From: Rubrivivax rivuli
GTDB taxonomy: Bacteria; Pseudomonadota; Gammaproteobacteria; Burkholderiales; Burkholderiaceae_C
Assembly (NCBI RefSeq): GCF_004016505.1
Contig: NZ_SACR01000004.1
Location: forward strand, 248,001-312,000
Length of the DNA: 64,000 bases
Reading direction: 5' to 3'
Made by a program: the position numbers and the translations under genes. The notes under the pieces were generated by a model. That model had not been told where the DNA came from. It searched no databases and saw nothing but the letters and a program-made list of their open reading frames with translations. Of the stretch, positions 31,514 to 40,021 are shown piece by piece (the first letter of the stretch is position 1; each line of letters opens with the position of its first letter).

Positions 31514-33306
31514 CACGCCTCGCGGTACCAGTGCGGCAGGCCCGAGAAATCGAGGTCCCAACCCGTCAGCGTGACGGCCATCTTCGCGCCCACACCGCGC
31601 ACGCGCGTGCGGCTGGAGATCGGAATGATCGCGAAGTCCTGCACCGGCAGGTCGTTGAGCTTGATGAAGAGCGCGGCGCGCTTGATGGGGTCGAGCTCCA
31701 GTTCCGCCTGCGCGTAGGTGCTGTCGTACTCGGGGTTGCGGTAGCGCGAGATGTTCCGGCCCTGCCACTTGTTGGCCTTGCTGCTGGCCTCGCGGCTGAG
31801 GTACTGGTCCATCAGGCGCTCGGGGTCGGGCTGGTTCATCGTGGTCGTGTACATCTGCATGTCGGCGTAGAACTTGCCGTAGGTGTCGGGGTTGCCGACA
31901 TCGCTGCTGAAGAACACGCTGCCCGAGATGGACTTCAGCTCCAGCTCGATGCCGGCCTTGCCGCAGGCCTGCTTGATGATGGCCTGGGCCTTCTGGCGCG
32001 TGGCGTTCGTGCTGGTCTGGAAGAGCAGGCGCAGCGGCTTGCCGTTCTTCTCGCGCACGCCGCCGCGGCCGCGTTTCCAGCCCGCCGCATCGAGCAGCTG
32101 GTTGGCCTTGTCGATGTTGAACTCGACCTTGTTGTTGGGGCTGCGGAAACGCGCCGGGTTGTTCAGGAAGTTGGCCGTGGCCGCACCGCCGCGGCCGTAG
32201 ATGAAGTCTTGAATGGATTTGCGGTCGCACAGCAGCGCCATCGCTTCGCGCACGGCGCGGTCGGAGAAAGCGAAGTGCTGCGTCTTCAGGCTGCTGCGCT
32301 CGCCATCGACCTCGGTGTTGGGGTCGGTGGGGTTGAGCTGCACGAACTCGACGTCGCCGCTGGGCAGGAAGATGGCCTGGCCCTTGCCGCCGGCTTCCAT
32401 GCGCTTGAGGATCTCGTCTTCCACCAGCAGGTTCCAGGCGAAGTCGTACTCGCCGGTCTGCAGCACCGCGCGGGCCGCGCTGGGCGCGTCGCCGCCGCCT
32501 TTGACCTCGATGGTGTCGAAGTAGGGCCGGTTGGGCATGTGGTAGTTCGCATTCAGCTTGCCGCGCACGATGTCGCCCGGCTTGAACTCCACGAAGACGT
32601 AAGGCCCCGTGCCCACGGGTGCCAGGTTGGCCGGTGCCTCGCGCGACTTCGCGCCCGAGAAGGAGGCAAAGTGGTGCCTGGGCAGCACCATGCCCTCGGT
32701 GGCGCAGAAGGCCGTGGCCCAGAAAGGCGTGGGCTTGGGGAAGGTGACGCGGATGGTGTGGCTGTCGACCTTCGTGACGGTCACGTCCTTGTAGATGCCC
32801 TGCGTCACGGCGGCGGTGGCCGGGTCGCGTGCGAACTCCCAGGTGAAGACGCAGTCGTCGGCGGTGAAGGGCTTGCCGTCGTGCCAGGTCACACCCTTCT
32901 TGAGCTTCCAGACGACGCTGCGGCCGTCGGCACTGAGCCCGCCGTTCTCGCGCGTGGGCAGCTCGGCGGCGAGCACGGGCACGAGGTTGGCATCGCGGTC
33001 CCAGCTGGCCAGGGGCTCGTAGAAGATGCGGCTGGCTTCCTGGTCCTTGGTGCCGCTGGCGAAGTGCGGCTGCAGCAGCGTGGCGCCTTGCCAGGACAGC
33101 GTCTTCAGCGCCCCGCCGCCGCCCCGCTTGGTGGGCTTGTAGGGCGGGTTGGCCGCCTGGGCCTGCGCCACGCCGGCGTGCATCAGCAGCATGCCAGCCA
33201 GCGGCGCGGCCAGGCCAGCCGCCGCCAGGCGCTGCACGAAAGCGCGGCGCGGCAGCGCGCCTTCGCGCACGGCTTCGATGAGGGAGCGGAGTTCGGTGTC
33301 TTGCAT
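31513..33306 (-). CDS. peptide-type ABC receptor, paralogue 2 (Tat signal)
   Basis: 597 residues from ATG 33306. Same design as paralogue 1: a short charged leader (TELRSLIEAVREGA), a Tat-like LPRRAFVQRLAAAGL, hydrophobic core and AQAQ. SBP_bac_5 landmarks are VVWKLKKGVTWHDGKPFTADD and LAPVGTGPYVFVEF. It shares with paralogue 3 long identical runs around EAPANLAPVGTGPY and SSDVGNPDTYGKFYAD-like segments. It lies 8 bp after paralogue 3 and overlaps paralogue 1 by 1 bp. Confidence 0.9.
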   Translation of the reverse strand: MQDTELRSLIEAVREGALPRRAFVQRLAAAGLAAPLAGMLLMHAGVAQAQAANPPYKPTKRGGGGALKTLSWQGATLLQPHFASGTKDQEASRIFYEPLASWDRDANLVPVLAAELPTRENGGLSADGRSVVWKLKKGVTWHDGKPFTADDCVFTWEFARDPATAAVTQGIYKDVTVTKVDSHTIRVTFPKPTPFWATAFCATEGMVLPRHHFASFSGAKSREAPANLAPVGTGPYVFVEFKPGDIVRGKLNANYHMPNRPYFDTIEVKGGGDAPSAARAVLQTGEYDFAWNLLVEDEILKRMEAGGKGQAIFLPSGDVEFVQLNPTDPNTEVDGERSSLKTQHFAFSDRAVREAMALLCDRKSIQDFIYGRGGAATANFLNNPARFRSPNNKVEFNIDKANQLLDAAGWKRGRGGVREKNGKPLRLLFQTSTNATRQKAQAIIKQACGKAGIELELKSISGSVFFSSDVGNPDTYGKFYADMQMYTTTMNQPDPERLMDQYLSREASSKANKWQGRNISRYRNPEYDSTYAQAELELDPIKRAALFIKLNDLPVQDFAIIPISSRTRVRGVGAKMAVTLTGWDLDFSGLPHWYREA

Positions 33307-33314
33307 TGGAGTGC

Positions 33315-35111
33315 TCAGGTTCTGTACCAATCTCTGAGAAAACCCATGTCGCCGACCCATGCGGAGACCGGGGCTACCAGCTTGCTGGACACGGCCGCCA
33401 CGCTGCGGCGCTGGATCACGGGGATGACGGCATGCGTCTGCACCAAGAGGTCGTTCATGCGCACGAACAGCGTGGCGCGCTTGACGGGGTCGAGCTCCCG
33501 TTCGGCCTCGCGGAAGAGGCGGTCGAACTCGGGGTTGACGTGGCGCGAGAGGTTGATGCCCGACCACTTGTTGGCCTTCTGCGCCGCCTCCCACGAGACG
33601 AAGCGCAGCATCACGCGCGCCGGGTCGATGGTGCCGCCGCCGGTGTACATCTGCAGGTCGGCGTGGAACTTGCCGTAGGTGTCGGGGTTGCCGACATCGG
33701 TGCTGAAGAACACCGAGCCGGCAATCGCCTTGATCTCGATCTCCACGCCGGCCTTCTGCGCCGCCTGCTTCACCAGCGCCTGCGTCTTCTGGCGCAGCGC
33801 GTTGGTGCTGGTCTGGAACAACAGCTTCAGCGGCCGGCCGTTCTTCTCGCGCAGGCCGCCCTTGCCCTTCTTCCAGCCGGCGCCTTCCAGCAGCGCGGCG
33901 GCCTTCTCGGGGTTGAACTCCCACTTCGTGTTCGGGCTGCGGTAGACGGGCGGGTTGTCGACGTAGTTGGCCGTGGCCACGCCGGCACGGCCGTAGATGA
34001 ATTTCTCGATCGAGGCCTTGTCGACCAGCAGGCTGAGGGCCTGGCGCACCACCGGGTCGCTCAGCACGGGGTGGGGCGCCTTCAGGCTGCTGCGTTCGCC
34101 GTCCACCTCGCGGTTCGGGTCGGTGTGGTTGAAGGTGATGAATTCGAGGTCGGCGCCGCCGGGCACGAAGTGGGCGCGGCCCTTGCCACCCGATTCCATC
34201 CGCTTGATCAGCTCGTCTTCGACCTGGATGTTCCACGCGAAGTCGTACTCGCCCGTCTGCAGCACCGCGCGCGCGGCGCTCACGGCGTCGCCGCCGCCCT
34301 TCATCTCCACGCGGTCGAAGTGCGGGCGGGCGGGGAAGTGGTAGTTCGGGTTCAGCGCGCCCTGCACCAGGTCGCCCGGCTTGAAGGCCACGAACTTGTA
34401 GGGCCCGGTGCCCACCGGCGCCAGGTTGGCCGGCGCCTCGCGCGACTTCGCGCCCGTGTACGGCCCGAACACATGCCGCGGCAGGATCTCGCCGCCCGCG
34501 CCCACGAAGGTGTGGGCCCAGAAGGGCGTGGGCTGCTTGAAGACGACGCGCACGGTGTGGCTGTCGATCTTCTCCACCGTGCGGTCGAGGTAGTAGCCGA
34601 TGCTGGTGGCGGCCGTGGCGGGGTTGCCGGCGTACTGCCAGGTGAAGACCACGTCGTCGGCGGTGAAGGGCGTGCCGTCGTGCCACTGCACGCCCTTCTT
34701 CAGTTTCCACACCACGCTCCTGCCGTCGCGCGCCACGCCGCCGTTGGCCAGGCTGGGGATCTCGGCCGCCAGCTGCGGCACGAGGCGGCCTTCGTTATCC
34801 CAGTCGGCCAGCGGTTCGTAGAAGAGCCGGCTGCCGTCGGTGTCCTTCTGGCCGGTGGTGAAGTGGGGGTTGAGGATGGTCGGGCCCTGCCACCACAGCA
34901 GGCGCAGCAAGCCGCCGCCACCGGCCTTGGTGGGCTTGTAGGCGTTGCCGGCCGGTGTGGGCTGGCCTTGGGCCACGCCTGCGGCCAGCAGCAGGCTGCC
35001 CGCCGCGGGCGCGCCCAGGCCCAGGGCGGCCAGGCGCTGAACGAAGGCGCGGCGGGGCAGGGCGCCGCGCCGGACCGCTTCAATCCAGCCGCGCAGTTCG
35101 GTTTCGGTCAT
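33315..35111 (-). CDS. peptide-type ABC receptor, paralogue 3 (Tat signal)
   Basis: 598 residues from ATG 35111, first gene of the operon. The leader TETELRGWIEAVRRGA and Tat-like LPRRAFVQRLAALGL repeat the pattern of the other two receptors; the mature protein opens with YKPTKAGGGGLLRLLWWQG. SBP_bac_5 features include VVWKLKKGVQWHDGTPFTADD and TNALRQKTQALVKQAAQKAG. Each receptor is full length with no frameshift, so all three look functional. The start is 88 bp from the divergent N-formylglutamate amidohydrolase. Confidence 0.9.
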   Translation of the reverse strand: MTETELRGWIEAVRRGALPRRAFVQRLAALGLGAPAAGSLLLAAGVAQGQPTPAGNAYKPTKAGGGGLLRLLWWQGPTILNPHFTTGQKDTDGSRLFYEPLADWDNEGRLVPQLAAEIPSLANGGVARDGRSVVWKLKKGVQWHDGTPFTADDVVFTWQYAGNPATAATSIGYYLDRTVEKIDSHTVRVVFKQPTPFWAHTFVGAGGEILPRHVFGPYTGAKSREAPANLAPVGTGPYKFVAFKPGDLVQGALNPNYHFPARPHFDRVEMKGGGDAVSAARAVLQTGEYDFAWNIQVEDELIKRMESGGKGRAHFVPGGADLEFITFNHTDPNREVDGERSSLKAPHPVLSDPVVRQALSLLVDKASIEKFIYGRAGVATANYVDNPPVYRSPNTKWEFNPEKAAALLEGAGWKKGKGGLREKNGRPLKLLFQTSTNALRQKTQALVKQAAQKAGVEIEIKAIAGSVFFSTDVGNPDTYGKFHADLQMYTGGGTIDPARVMLRFVSWEAAQKANKWSGINLSRHVNPEFDRLFREAERELDPVKRATLFVRMNDLLVQTHAVIPVIQRRSVAAVSSKLVAPVSAWVGDMGFLRDWYRT

Positions 35112-35199
35112 CGTGTTCAGAGGGGAAGGCGCACCCGCAGGTTGTAGCAAGGAACCTGCCACGCCCACCCCGGCATCATCCCCGAGAGATACTCGCGCG

Positions 35200-36075
35200 A
35201 TGCCCTGGACGCCCCCGCCGCCCCCTGCTTCAGAGGATGTGCTCGTCGTGCACCGCCCGCCCCCGGGCGTGGCCCTGCGGCCCGTGGTGCTGGATTCGCC
35301 ACACTCCGGCCACCGCATGCCGCCCGACTTCGGCGCCGTGCTGCCCGAGGCCGCGCTGCGCGACGGTGAAGACTGCCACATCGACGCGCTCTACCGCCCC
35401 GCTGCCGAGCGCGGCGTGCCGCTGCTGGCGGCGATGTTCCCGCGCACCTACCTCGACCCCAACCGCCACGCTGCCGACCACGACCCGGCCGTGCTGGCCG
35501 AGCCCTGGCCGGGCGAGGTGGTGGCCAGCGGCAAGGCCGCCATCGGCAAGGCCCTGGTGTGGCGCACGCTGGACGACGGGCGCCCGATCTACGCCGCCCC
35601 GCTGCCTGTTGCGGCGGTGCAGCACCGCATCACCCACTACCACCGGCCCTACCACGCCACGCTGCGCGCCTTGATGGACGAAGCGCACGCGCGCTTCGGC
35701 GTGGTGCACCACATCAACTGCCATTCGATGAACGCCGTGGGCGGCGCCAGCGCGCAGGAAGGTGCGGGCGTGCCGCGCGCCGACATCGTGCTGGGCGACC
35801 GCGACGGCAGCACCTGCCACCCCGCGTTCACGGCCCTGGTGCGCGAGGTGATGCAGGGCTTCGGCTACAGCGTGAAGGTCAACGACCCCTTCAAGGGCGT
35901 GGAGCTTGTGCGCGCCTACGCCGACCCGGCCCGCGGCCGCCACTGCCTGCAGCTGGAGATCAACAAGCGCCTCTACATGGACGAAGGCACGCTGCAGAAG
36001 ACAGCGAACTTCGCTGTGCTGCAGGGCCAGCTGATGCAGCTGCTCGATGCCGTGCACGCCGCTTTCCACGCCTGA
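35200..36075 (+). CDS. N-formylglutamate amidohydrolase family protein
   Basis: 291 residues from ATG 35200, chosen because the earlier in-frame start lies over the divergent receptor promoter. Landmarks are PVVLDSPHSGHRMPPDFG, ALYRPAAERGVPLLAAMFPRTYLDPNR, the metal-site-like HHINCHSMNAVG and LQLEINKRLYMDEGT. N-formylglutamate amidohydrolase (HutG/FGase) releases formate from N-formyl-glutamate in histidine degradation, but no other hut gene is here. The same fold also acts on other N-acyl amino acids. The gene is followed by an AstE-like deacylase 27 bp later. Confidence 0.87.
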   Translation: MPWTPPPPPASEDVLVVHRPPPGVALRPVVLDSPHSGHRMPPDFGAVLPEAALRDGEDCHIDALYRPAAERGVPLLAAMFPRTYLDPNRHAADHDPAVLAEPWPGEVVASGKAAIGKALVWRTLDDGRPIYAAPLPVAAVQHRITHYHRPYHATLRALMDEAHARFGVVHHINCHSMNAVGGASAQEGAGVPRADIVLGDRDGSTCHPAFTALVREVMQGFGYSVKVNDPFKGVELVRAYADPARGRHCLQLEINKRLYMDEGTLQKTANFAVLQGQLMQLLDAVHAAFHA

Positions 36076-36102
36076 TACCCCCGCCTGACCCCGAGCCCCG
36101 CC

Positions 36103-37068
36103 ATGCCCGACACCCTGCCCCCCGTTGAACTGCAAGCCCCCGACATCAGCCGCTGGCGCGAAGGCAACACGCCCGTGCCTTACGTGCACGTGCTGCAGGG
36201 CGCACAGCCCGGCCCGAAGGTGATGGTGCAGGCGCTGACGCACGGCAACGAGATCTGCGGCGCCATCGCGCTGGACTGGCTGCTGCAGCAGGTGGCGCAA
36301 GGCTGGCGCCCGGCGGCCGGCACGCTGACGCTGGCCTTCGCCAACGTGCAGGCCTATGCGCGCTTCGACCCGGCCGACCCCTACCCCTCGCGCTGCGTCG
36401 ACGAGGACTACAACCGCGTCTGGGACGACGCCGAGCTCGACGGCCCGCGCGACAGCGTGGAACTGCGCCGCGCGCGGCTGCTGCGGCCCTATGTCGACGA
36501 GGCCGATCTGCTGCTCGACATCCACAGCATGGGCGAGCCCTGCCGCCCGCTGATGGTGTGCGGGCGCGTGGACAAGAACGCGGCCTACGCACGCGAACTG
36601 GGCGTGCCGGGCGACCTGCTCATCGACACCGGCCACCCCGCCGGCCTGCGCATGATCGACCGCGGTGGCTTCGGCGACCCGGCCAGCCCCAAGAAGGCGC
36701 TGCTCATTGAGTGCGGCCAGCACTGGGAGCGGGCGGCCGCCGACGTGGCCATCGACACCCTGGTGCGTTTTCTCGGCCTCACCGGTGCGGCCGCGCCGGG
36801 CTGGGTGCAGTCCCACACGCGTGTGCAGCCGCCGGCGGTGCAGCACCTGGTGCGCGTGACCGAGCCGGTGGTGGCGCGCAGCCGGCTGTTCTGCTTCCTG
36901 GTGCCGACCGTGGGGCTGTCGGTCATTCCCAAGGCCGGCACGCGCATCGCGCAGGACGGCGAGCACGTGTGGCTCACGCCCTACGACGACTGCGTGCTGG
37001 TGATGCCCGGCACGCGCAACCTCAAGCCCGGCGGCACGGCCGTGCGGCTGGGGCGCTTCGAGGCCTGA
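36103..37068 (+). CDS. succinylglutamate desuccinylase/aspartoacylase family protein
   Basis: 321 residues of the M14-type AstE/ASPA fold. Zinc ligands appear in ALTHGNEICG (His and Glu) and LLLDIHSMGEP (His), and the catalytic Glu is probably in LLIECGQHW. The C-terminal beta-domain is present (ARSRLFCFLVPTVGLS). Family members cleave N-acyl groups from amino acids, for example succinyl-Glu or acetyl-Asp. It is transcribed with the N-formylglutamate amidohydrolase and divergent from the three-receptor ABC operon, suggesting joint use of N-acylated amino acids. Confidence 0.87.
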   Translation: MPDTLPPVELQAPDISRWREGNTPVPYVHVLQGAQPGPKVMVQALTHGNEICGAIALDWLLQQVAQGWRPAAGTLTLAFANVQAYARFDPADPYPSRCVDEDYNRVWDDAELDGPRDSVELRRARLLRPYVDEADLLLDIHSMGEPCRPLMVCGRVDKNAAYARELGVPGDLLIDTGHPAGLRMIDRGGFGDPASPKKALLIECGQHWERAAADVAIDTLVRFLGLTGAAAPGWVQSHTRVQPPAVQHLVRVTEPVVARSRLFCFLVPTVGLSVIPKAGTRIAQDGEHVWLTPYDDCVLVMPGTRNLKPGGTAVRLGRFEA

Positions 37069-37080
37069 AGCGACCGGCGC

Positions 37081-37668
37081 TCAGTCGACGCCGCGCGTGT
37101 CCACGCGCACCAGCGTGAGCCTGGTGCCGCCCGCCGCCAGCTTTTCGATGGCGACGATGCGCTGCTGCGCGCGCTGGCCCAGCTTGAACAGCGCGGCACC
37201 GGGCTTGGCGCGGTCGCTGCCGCAGCGCAGCACCTGCTTGTCGGCCTGCTTGTCGGGCAGCGGGGCTGGGTCGGCCGGGCCGTTGGCGCTGCAGTCCAGC
37301 ACCGGGCCCAGGCGGGGCAGCTGCTCGCGGTACCAGGCGGCCACGGCCTCGACGCTGTCGCTGCTGCGCAGCTTCAGGGTGTTCACCTGCACGCCGAAGA
37401 CGCCGAAGTTCACGCCGATGCTGGCACCGCTCTTCTGGCCGTCTTCACCCGGATCGGCGTGGGGGGTGGCGCCGGGGTAGCCGGGCAGGCCCAGCTTCTC
37501 GAAGGTGGTGCCGGACTTGACGGAGATGCCGGCCGAGAAGCCCTCTTCGGCCGCGCTGGCGGGCTTACCGCTGGTTTGCGCGTGGGCCGGCAGGGTGCAC
37601 AGCAGCAGGGCAGCCAGCAGGCTGGTGGCGCTGGGCAGCGCGGTGCGTGCGAGGGGGCGGGTGGGCAT
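37081..37668 (-). CDS. secreted protein of unknown function
   Basis: 195 residues from ATG 37668. A signal peptide (ARTALPSATSLLAALLLCTLPAHAQ) is followed by a mature domain of about 165 residues with a repeated phrase LPGYPGATPH and VEAVAAWYREQLPRLG, which resembles the C-terminal part of small periplasmic proteins with a phospholipase-like helix. Two Cys (DCSANGP and LRCGSD) could form a disulfide. I do not recognise a named family. It converges with the AstE-like gene (12 bp). Confidence 0.7.
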   Translation of the reverse strand: MPTRPLARTALPSATSLLAALLLCTLPAHAQTSGKPASAAEEGFSAGISVKSGTTFEKLGLPGYPGATPHADPGEDGQKSGASIGVNFGVFGVQVNTLKLRSSDSVEAVAAWYREQLPRLGPVLDCSANGPADPAPLPDKQADKQVLRCGSDRAKPGAALFKLGQRAQQRIVAIEKLAAGGTRLTLVRVDTRGVD

Positions 37669-37802
37669 GGCTGGCTGGGCGCTGGGGCGTGGGCTGGAAT
37701 GCGCTGAAGCATGCGCCCCTGGCTCGTGCAGAGGCGAGCCCCTTGCGACAGGGCGCACGCCGGGCCCGATGAACTGCAGGCCCGCCGGGCCGGCCCTCGG
37801 CC

Positions 37803-38627
37803 TCAGGCCGGGCCCAGCAGCCGCAGCACGGCAGCCGCGGTCTCGGCCGGCTTTTCCATCGGGAAGAGGTGGCTGCCTTCCACCCACTCGAAGCGCTCGC
37901 CCACCAGCGCCCGGGTGGCGGCCAGGCCTACCTGGCGGACCTCCACCGACTGCGTGCCGGCCACGAAGCCGGCCGGGCAGCGCACCGGGTGACGGCGCAG
38001 CAGCGCGCCCAGGTGGTGCGGCAGGGTGTTGTAGATCTTCGTCTCCACCTCGCGGTGGAAGGCCAGGCGCACGGCTGAAGGCGTGGCGGGGTCGCGGCGC
38101 GCTTCTTCGTCGGGCTCGGTGCCGGCTTGGATGTAATCGGCCAGCACCTCGGGCGCCCAGCGCGCGAAGTTGTGCTTGGCCGCGAAGTGCGCGTGCGCGG
38201 TTTCGGCGCTGGGCCACTGCCAGCGCCGCCGCTGGCTGATGCGCCCCGGCCCGGCGCGCTGCACCAGGCGCAGCGCCTTCACCATCTGCAGGCTGTGTGC
38301 GCGCCAGCCGGTGATGACGGGGCTGTCCAGCATCACCAGGCTGCGCACCAGCGCGGGCTGCCGGCTGGCCACGATCAGGCTGAGAAAGCCGCCCAGCGAG
38401 TGGCCCACCAGGTGCACCGGGGTACCGCCAGCCTCGCGCTGGATGAAGTGCACGAGCTGCTCACGCAGGTGGGGCCAGTTGCTGGTGACGGGGTAGGCGC
38501 TGTCGTGGCCGTAGCGTTCGATGGCCAGCACGCGGTGGCCGGCGGCGCGCCAGGTGTCGAAGAGCTGGCGGTAGGTGCCCGCGGGAAAGCCGTTGGCGTG
38601 GCTGAAGACGATCGTGGGCAGGGGCAT
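37803..38627 (-). CDS. alpha/beta hydrolase
   Basis: 274 residues from ATG 38627. The fold signals are an oxyanion segment (VFSHANGFPAG), the nucleophile elbow GHSLGG with Ser, a late Asp/His region and EGSHLFPMEKP with the probable catalytic His. No signal peptide, so cytosolic. Substrate is unknown; general esterase or lipase-like activity is the best guess. It is divergent from the next membrane protein with a 127 bp spacer in which I see nothing else. Confidence 0.88.
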   Translation of the reverse strand: MPLPTIVFSHANGFPAGTYRQLFDTWRAAGHRVLAIERYGHDSAYPVTSNWPHLREQLVHFIQREAGGTPVHLVGHSLGGFLSLIVASRQPALVRSLVMLDSPVITGWRAHSLQMVKALRLVQRAGPGRISQRRRWQWPSAETAHAHFAAKHNFARWAPEVLADYIQAGTEPDEEARRDPATPSAVRLAFHREVETKIYNTLPHHLGALLRRHPVRCPAGFVAGTQSVEVRQVGLAATRALVGERFEWVEGSHLFPMEKPAETAAAVLRLLGPA

Positions 38628-38754
38628 GCAGGCGGCAGGAGATCGGCGGCCCCGAGTGTGCCCGCAAGCGGCAGCGCGCCCGCAGCACCTGGGCGACACT
38701 GGGGCGACACTCCGGTACCAAGCGCCGGGCGGCGCCGGCGGAGGGGCGCAGGGC

Positions 38755-39993
38755 ATGGTCGACACCTTGTTTTCGCTGGGCAGCAGCGCGGCCTTGGCGG
38801 GCTGGCTGCTGCTGTGGCTGCTGCCGCGGGCGCGGGCCACGGCCTGGGCCACGGGCGCGCTGGTGCCGGGCCTGCTGGCCCTGGCCTACACCGCACTGGT
38901 GGCCGGGGGCTGGGCCGGCGCGCTGGCCGGGGGCGGCGGCTTCGGTTCGCTGGCCGAGGTGCGGCGCCTCTTTGCCGACGACCGCCTGCTGCTGGCCGGC
39001 TGGCTGCACTACCTGGCTTTCGATCTGCTGATCGGCCGCCACATCGCCCGCGTGGCGCGGGAAGAAGGCCACCGCCACCTGGCGGTGCTGCCGGCCTTGG
39101 TGCTGTGTTTCCTCTTCGGCCCTGCGGGCTGGCTGCTCTTCCAGTTGCAGCGCCTGGGCCACCGTGCGTTGCGGGCACCGGCGTGGCAAGGCCTGCCGGT
39201 GTGGCTGCGCACGCCCGAGCCCACGCTGGCGGTCTGCGGCCTGCTGATGGGCCTGCTGCTGCTGCCCACGGCGCTGGCGCATGCGCTGGACCCTCGCACG
39301 CTGGCCGGCGTGGGGGTGTGGATCAAGCCGATGAAGTTCCAGCTCTCGCTCTTGGTCTTCCTGCTCACGTTGGCGTTGTTCTTTCCGCTGGCCGGGCCGG
39401 GCTTCCGGCAGAGCCTGGCCGGGCGCTACGTGGTCTTCGGCCCGGTGCTGGCGGCGGTGTTCGAGGTGGCCTACATCTCGCTGCGGGCGGCGCTGGGGCA
39501 GGCCTCGCACTTCAACATCGGCAGCCCGCTGGCCGGCCTGGCCTACGCGCTGATGGGCGTGGGCGCGGTGGTGCTGACGACGGCCGCCGCGGTGCTGGGC
39601 TGGAGGGTGTGGCGGGCGCTAGCCGAGGGCGCGCGGGCCGGCCCCACGCCCCTGATGCGCCGGGCTATCGCGGGCGGCCTGCTGATGAGCGGGCTGCTGG
39701 GCCTGTTCACCGGCGCGGCCATCAGCGGCGGGGGCAGCAGCTTCGTGGGCGGCGGGCCCATGCCGGGCGACCTGCCGCTGCTGGGCTGGTCGCGCACGCA
39801 CGGCGATCTGCGCGTGGCGCATTTCCTGGCCTTGCACGCCATGCAGGCCTTGCCGCTGTGGGCCTGGCTCTTCCTGCGCATAGCGCCGCGCCACGCGGCG
39901 GTGCTGACGGCGGGCATCGCGGTGCTGGGCGGTGGCCTGACGGTGGCCACCTTCGTGCAGGCCCAGCGCGGTCTGCCGGTGTGGCCGCTCTAG
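38755..39993 (+). CDS. ABA4-like membrane protein with extra C-terminal membrane domain
   Basis: 412 residues from ATG 38755. About residues 1-140 match the ABA4-like (DUF4281) membrane domain: FADDRLLLAGWLHYLAFDLLIGRHIARVAREEG and the later LFGPAGWLLFQL. Plant ABA4 is needed for neoxanthin synthesis; the bacterial domain has no proven role. The remaining ~270 residues add a second multi-helix region (about six helices, with GVWIKPMKFQLSLLVF and ASHFNIGSPLAGL) that I cannot assign. Overall about ten or eleven membrane helices. It converges with the Anbu gene (28 bp). Confidence 0.7.
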   Translation: MVDTLFSLGSSAALAGWLLLWLLPRARATAWATGALVPGLLALAYTALVAGGWAGALAGGGGFGSLAEVRRLFADDRLLLAGWLHYLAFDLLIGRHIARVAREEGHRHLAVLPALVLCFLFGPAGWLLFQLQRLGHRALRAPAWQGLPVWLRTPEPTLAVCGLLMGLLLLPTALAHALDPRTLAGVGVWIKPMKFQLSLLVFLLTLALFFPLAGPGFRQSLAGRYVVFGPVLAAVFEVAYISLRAALGQASHFNIGSPLAGLAYALMGVGAVVLTTAAAVLGWRVWRALAEGARAGPTPLMRRAIAGGLLMSGLLGLFTGAAISGGGSSFVGGGPMPGDLPLLGWSRTHGDLRVAHFLALHAMQALPLWAWLFLRIAPRHAAVLTAGIAVLGGGLTVATFVQAQRGLPVWPL

Positions 39994-40021
39994 CCCCTGG
40001 CGCTTGCTGCCGCCTTGGGCC

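Noticed and set aside
28373..31717. A plus-strand open frame of 1114 codons
   Set aside because: It is antisense to dppC, dppB and a receptor, without domains or a ribosome site. The minus-strand genes are clear.
29702..35111. Three receptor genes as an assembly duplication
   Set aside because: The three differ clearly in sequence and length, each has its own start and linker, and their ends fit into a compact operon.
35200..36075. hutG of a histidine utilisation operon
   Set aside because: No hutH, hutU, hutI or hut regulator is near, so the specific hut role is not supported and only the family name is used.
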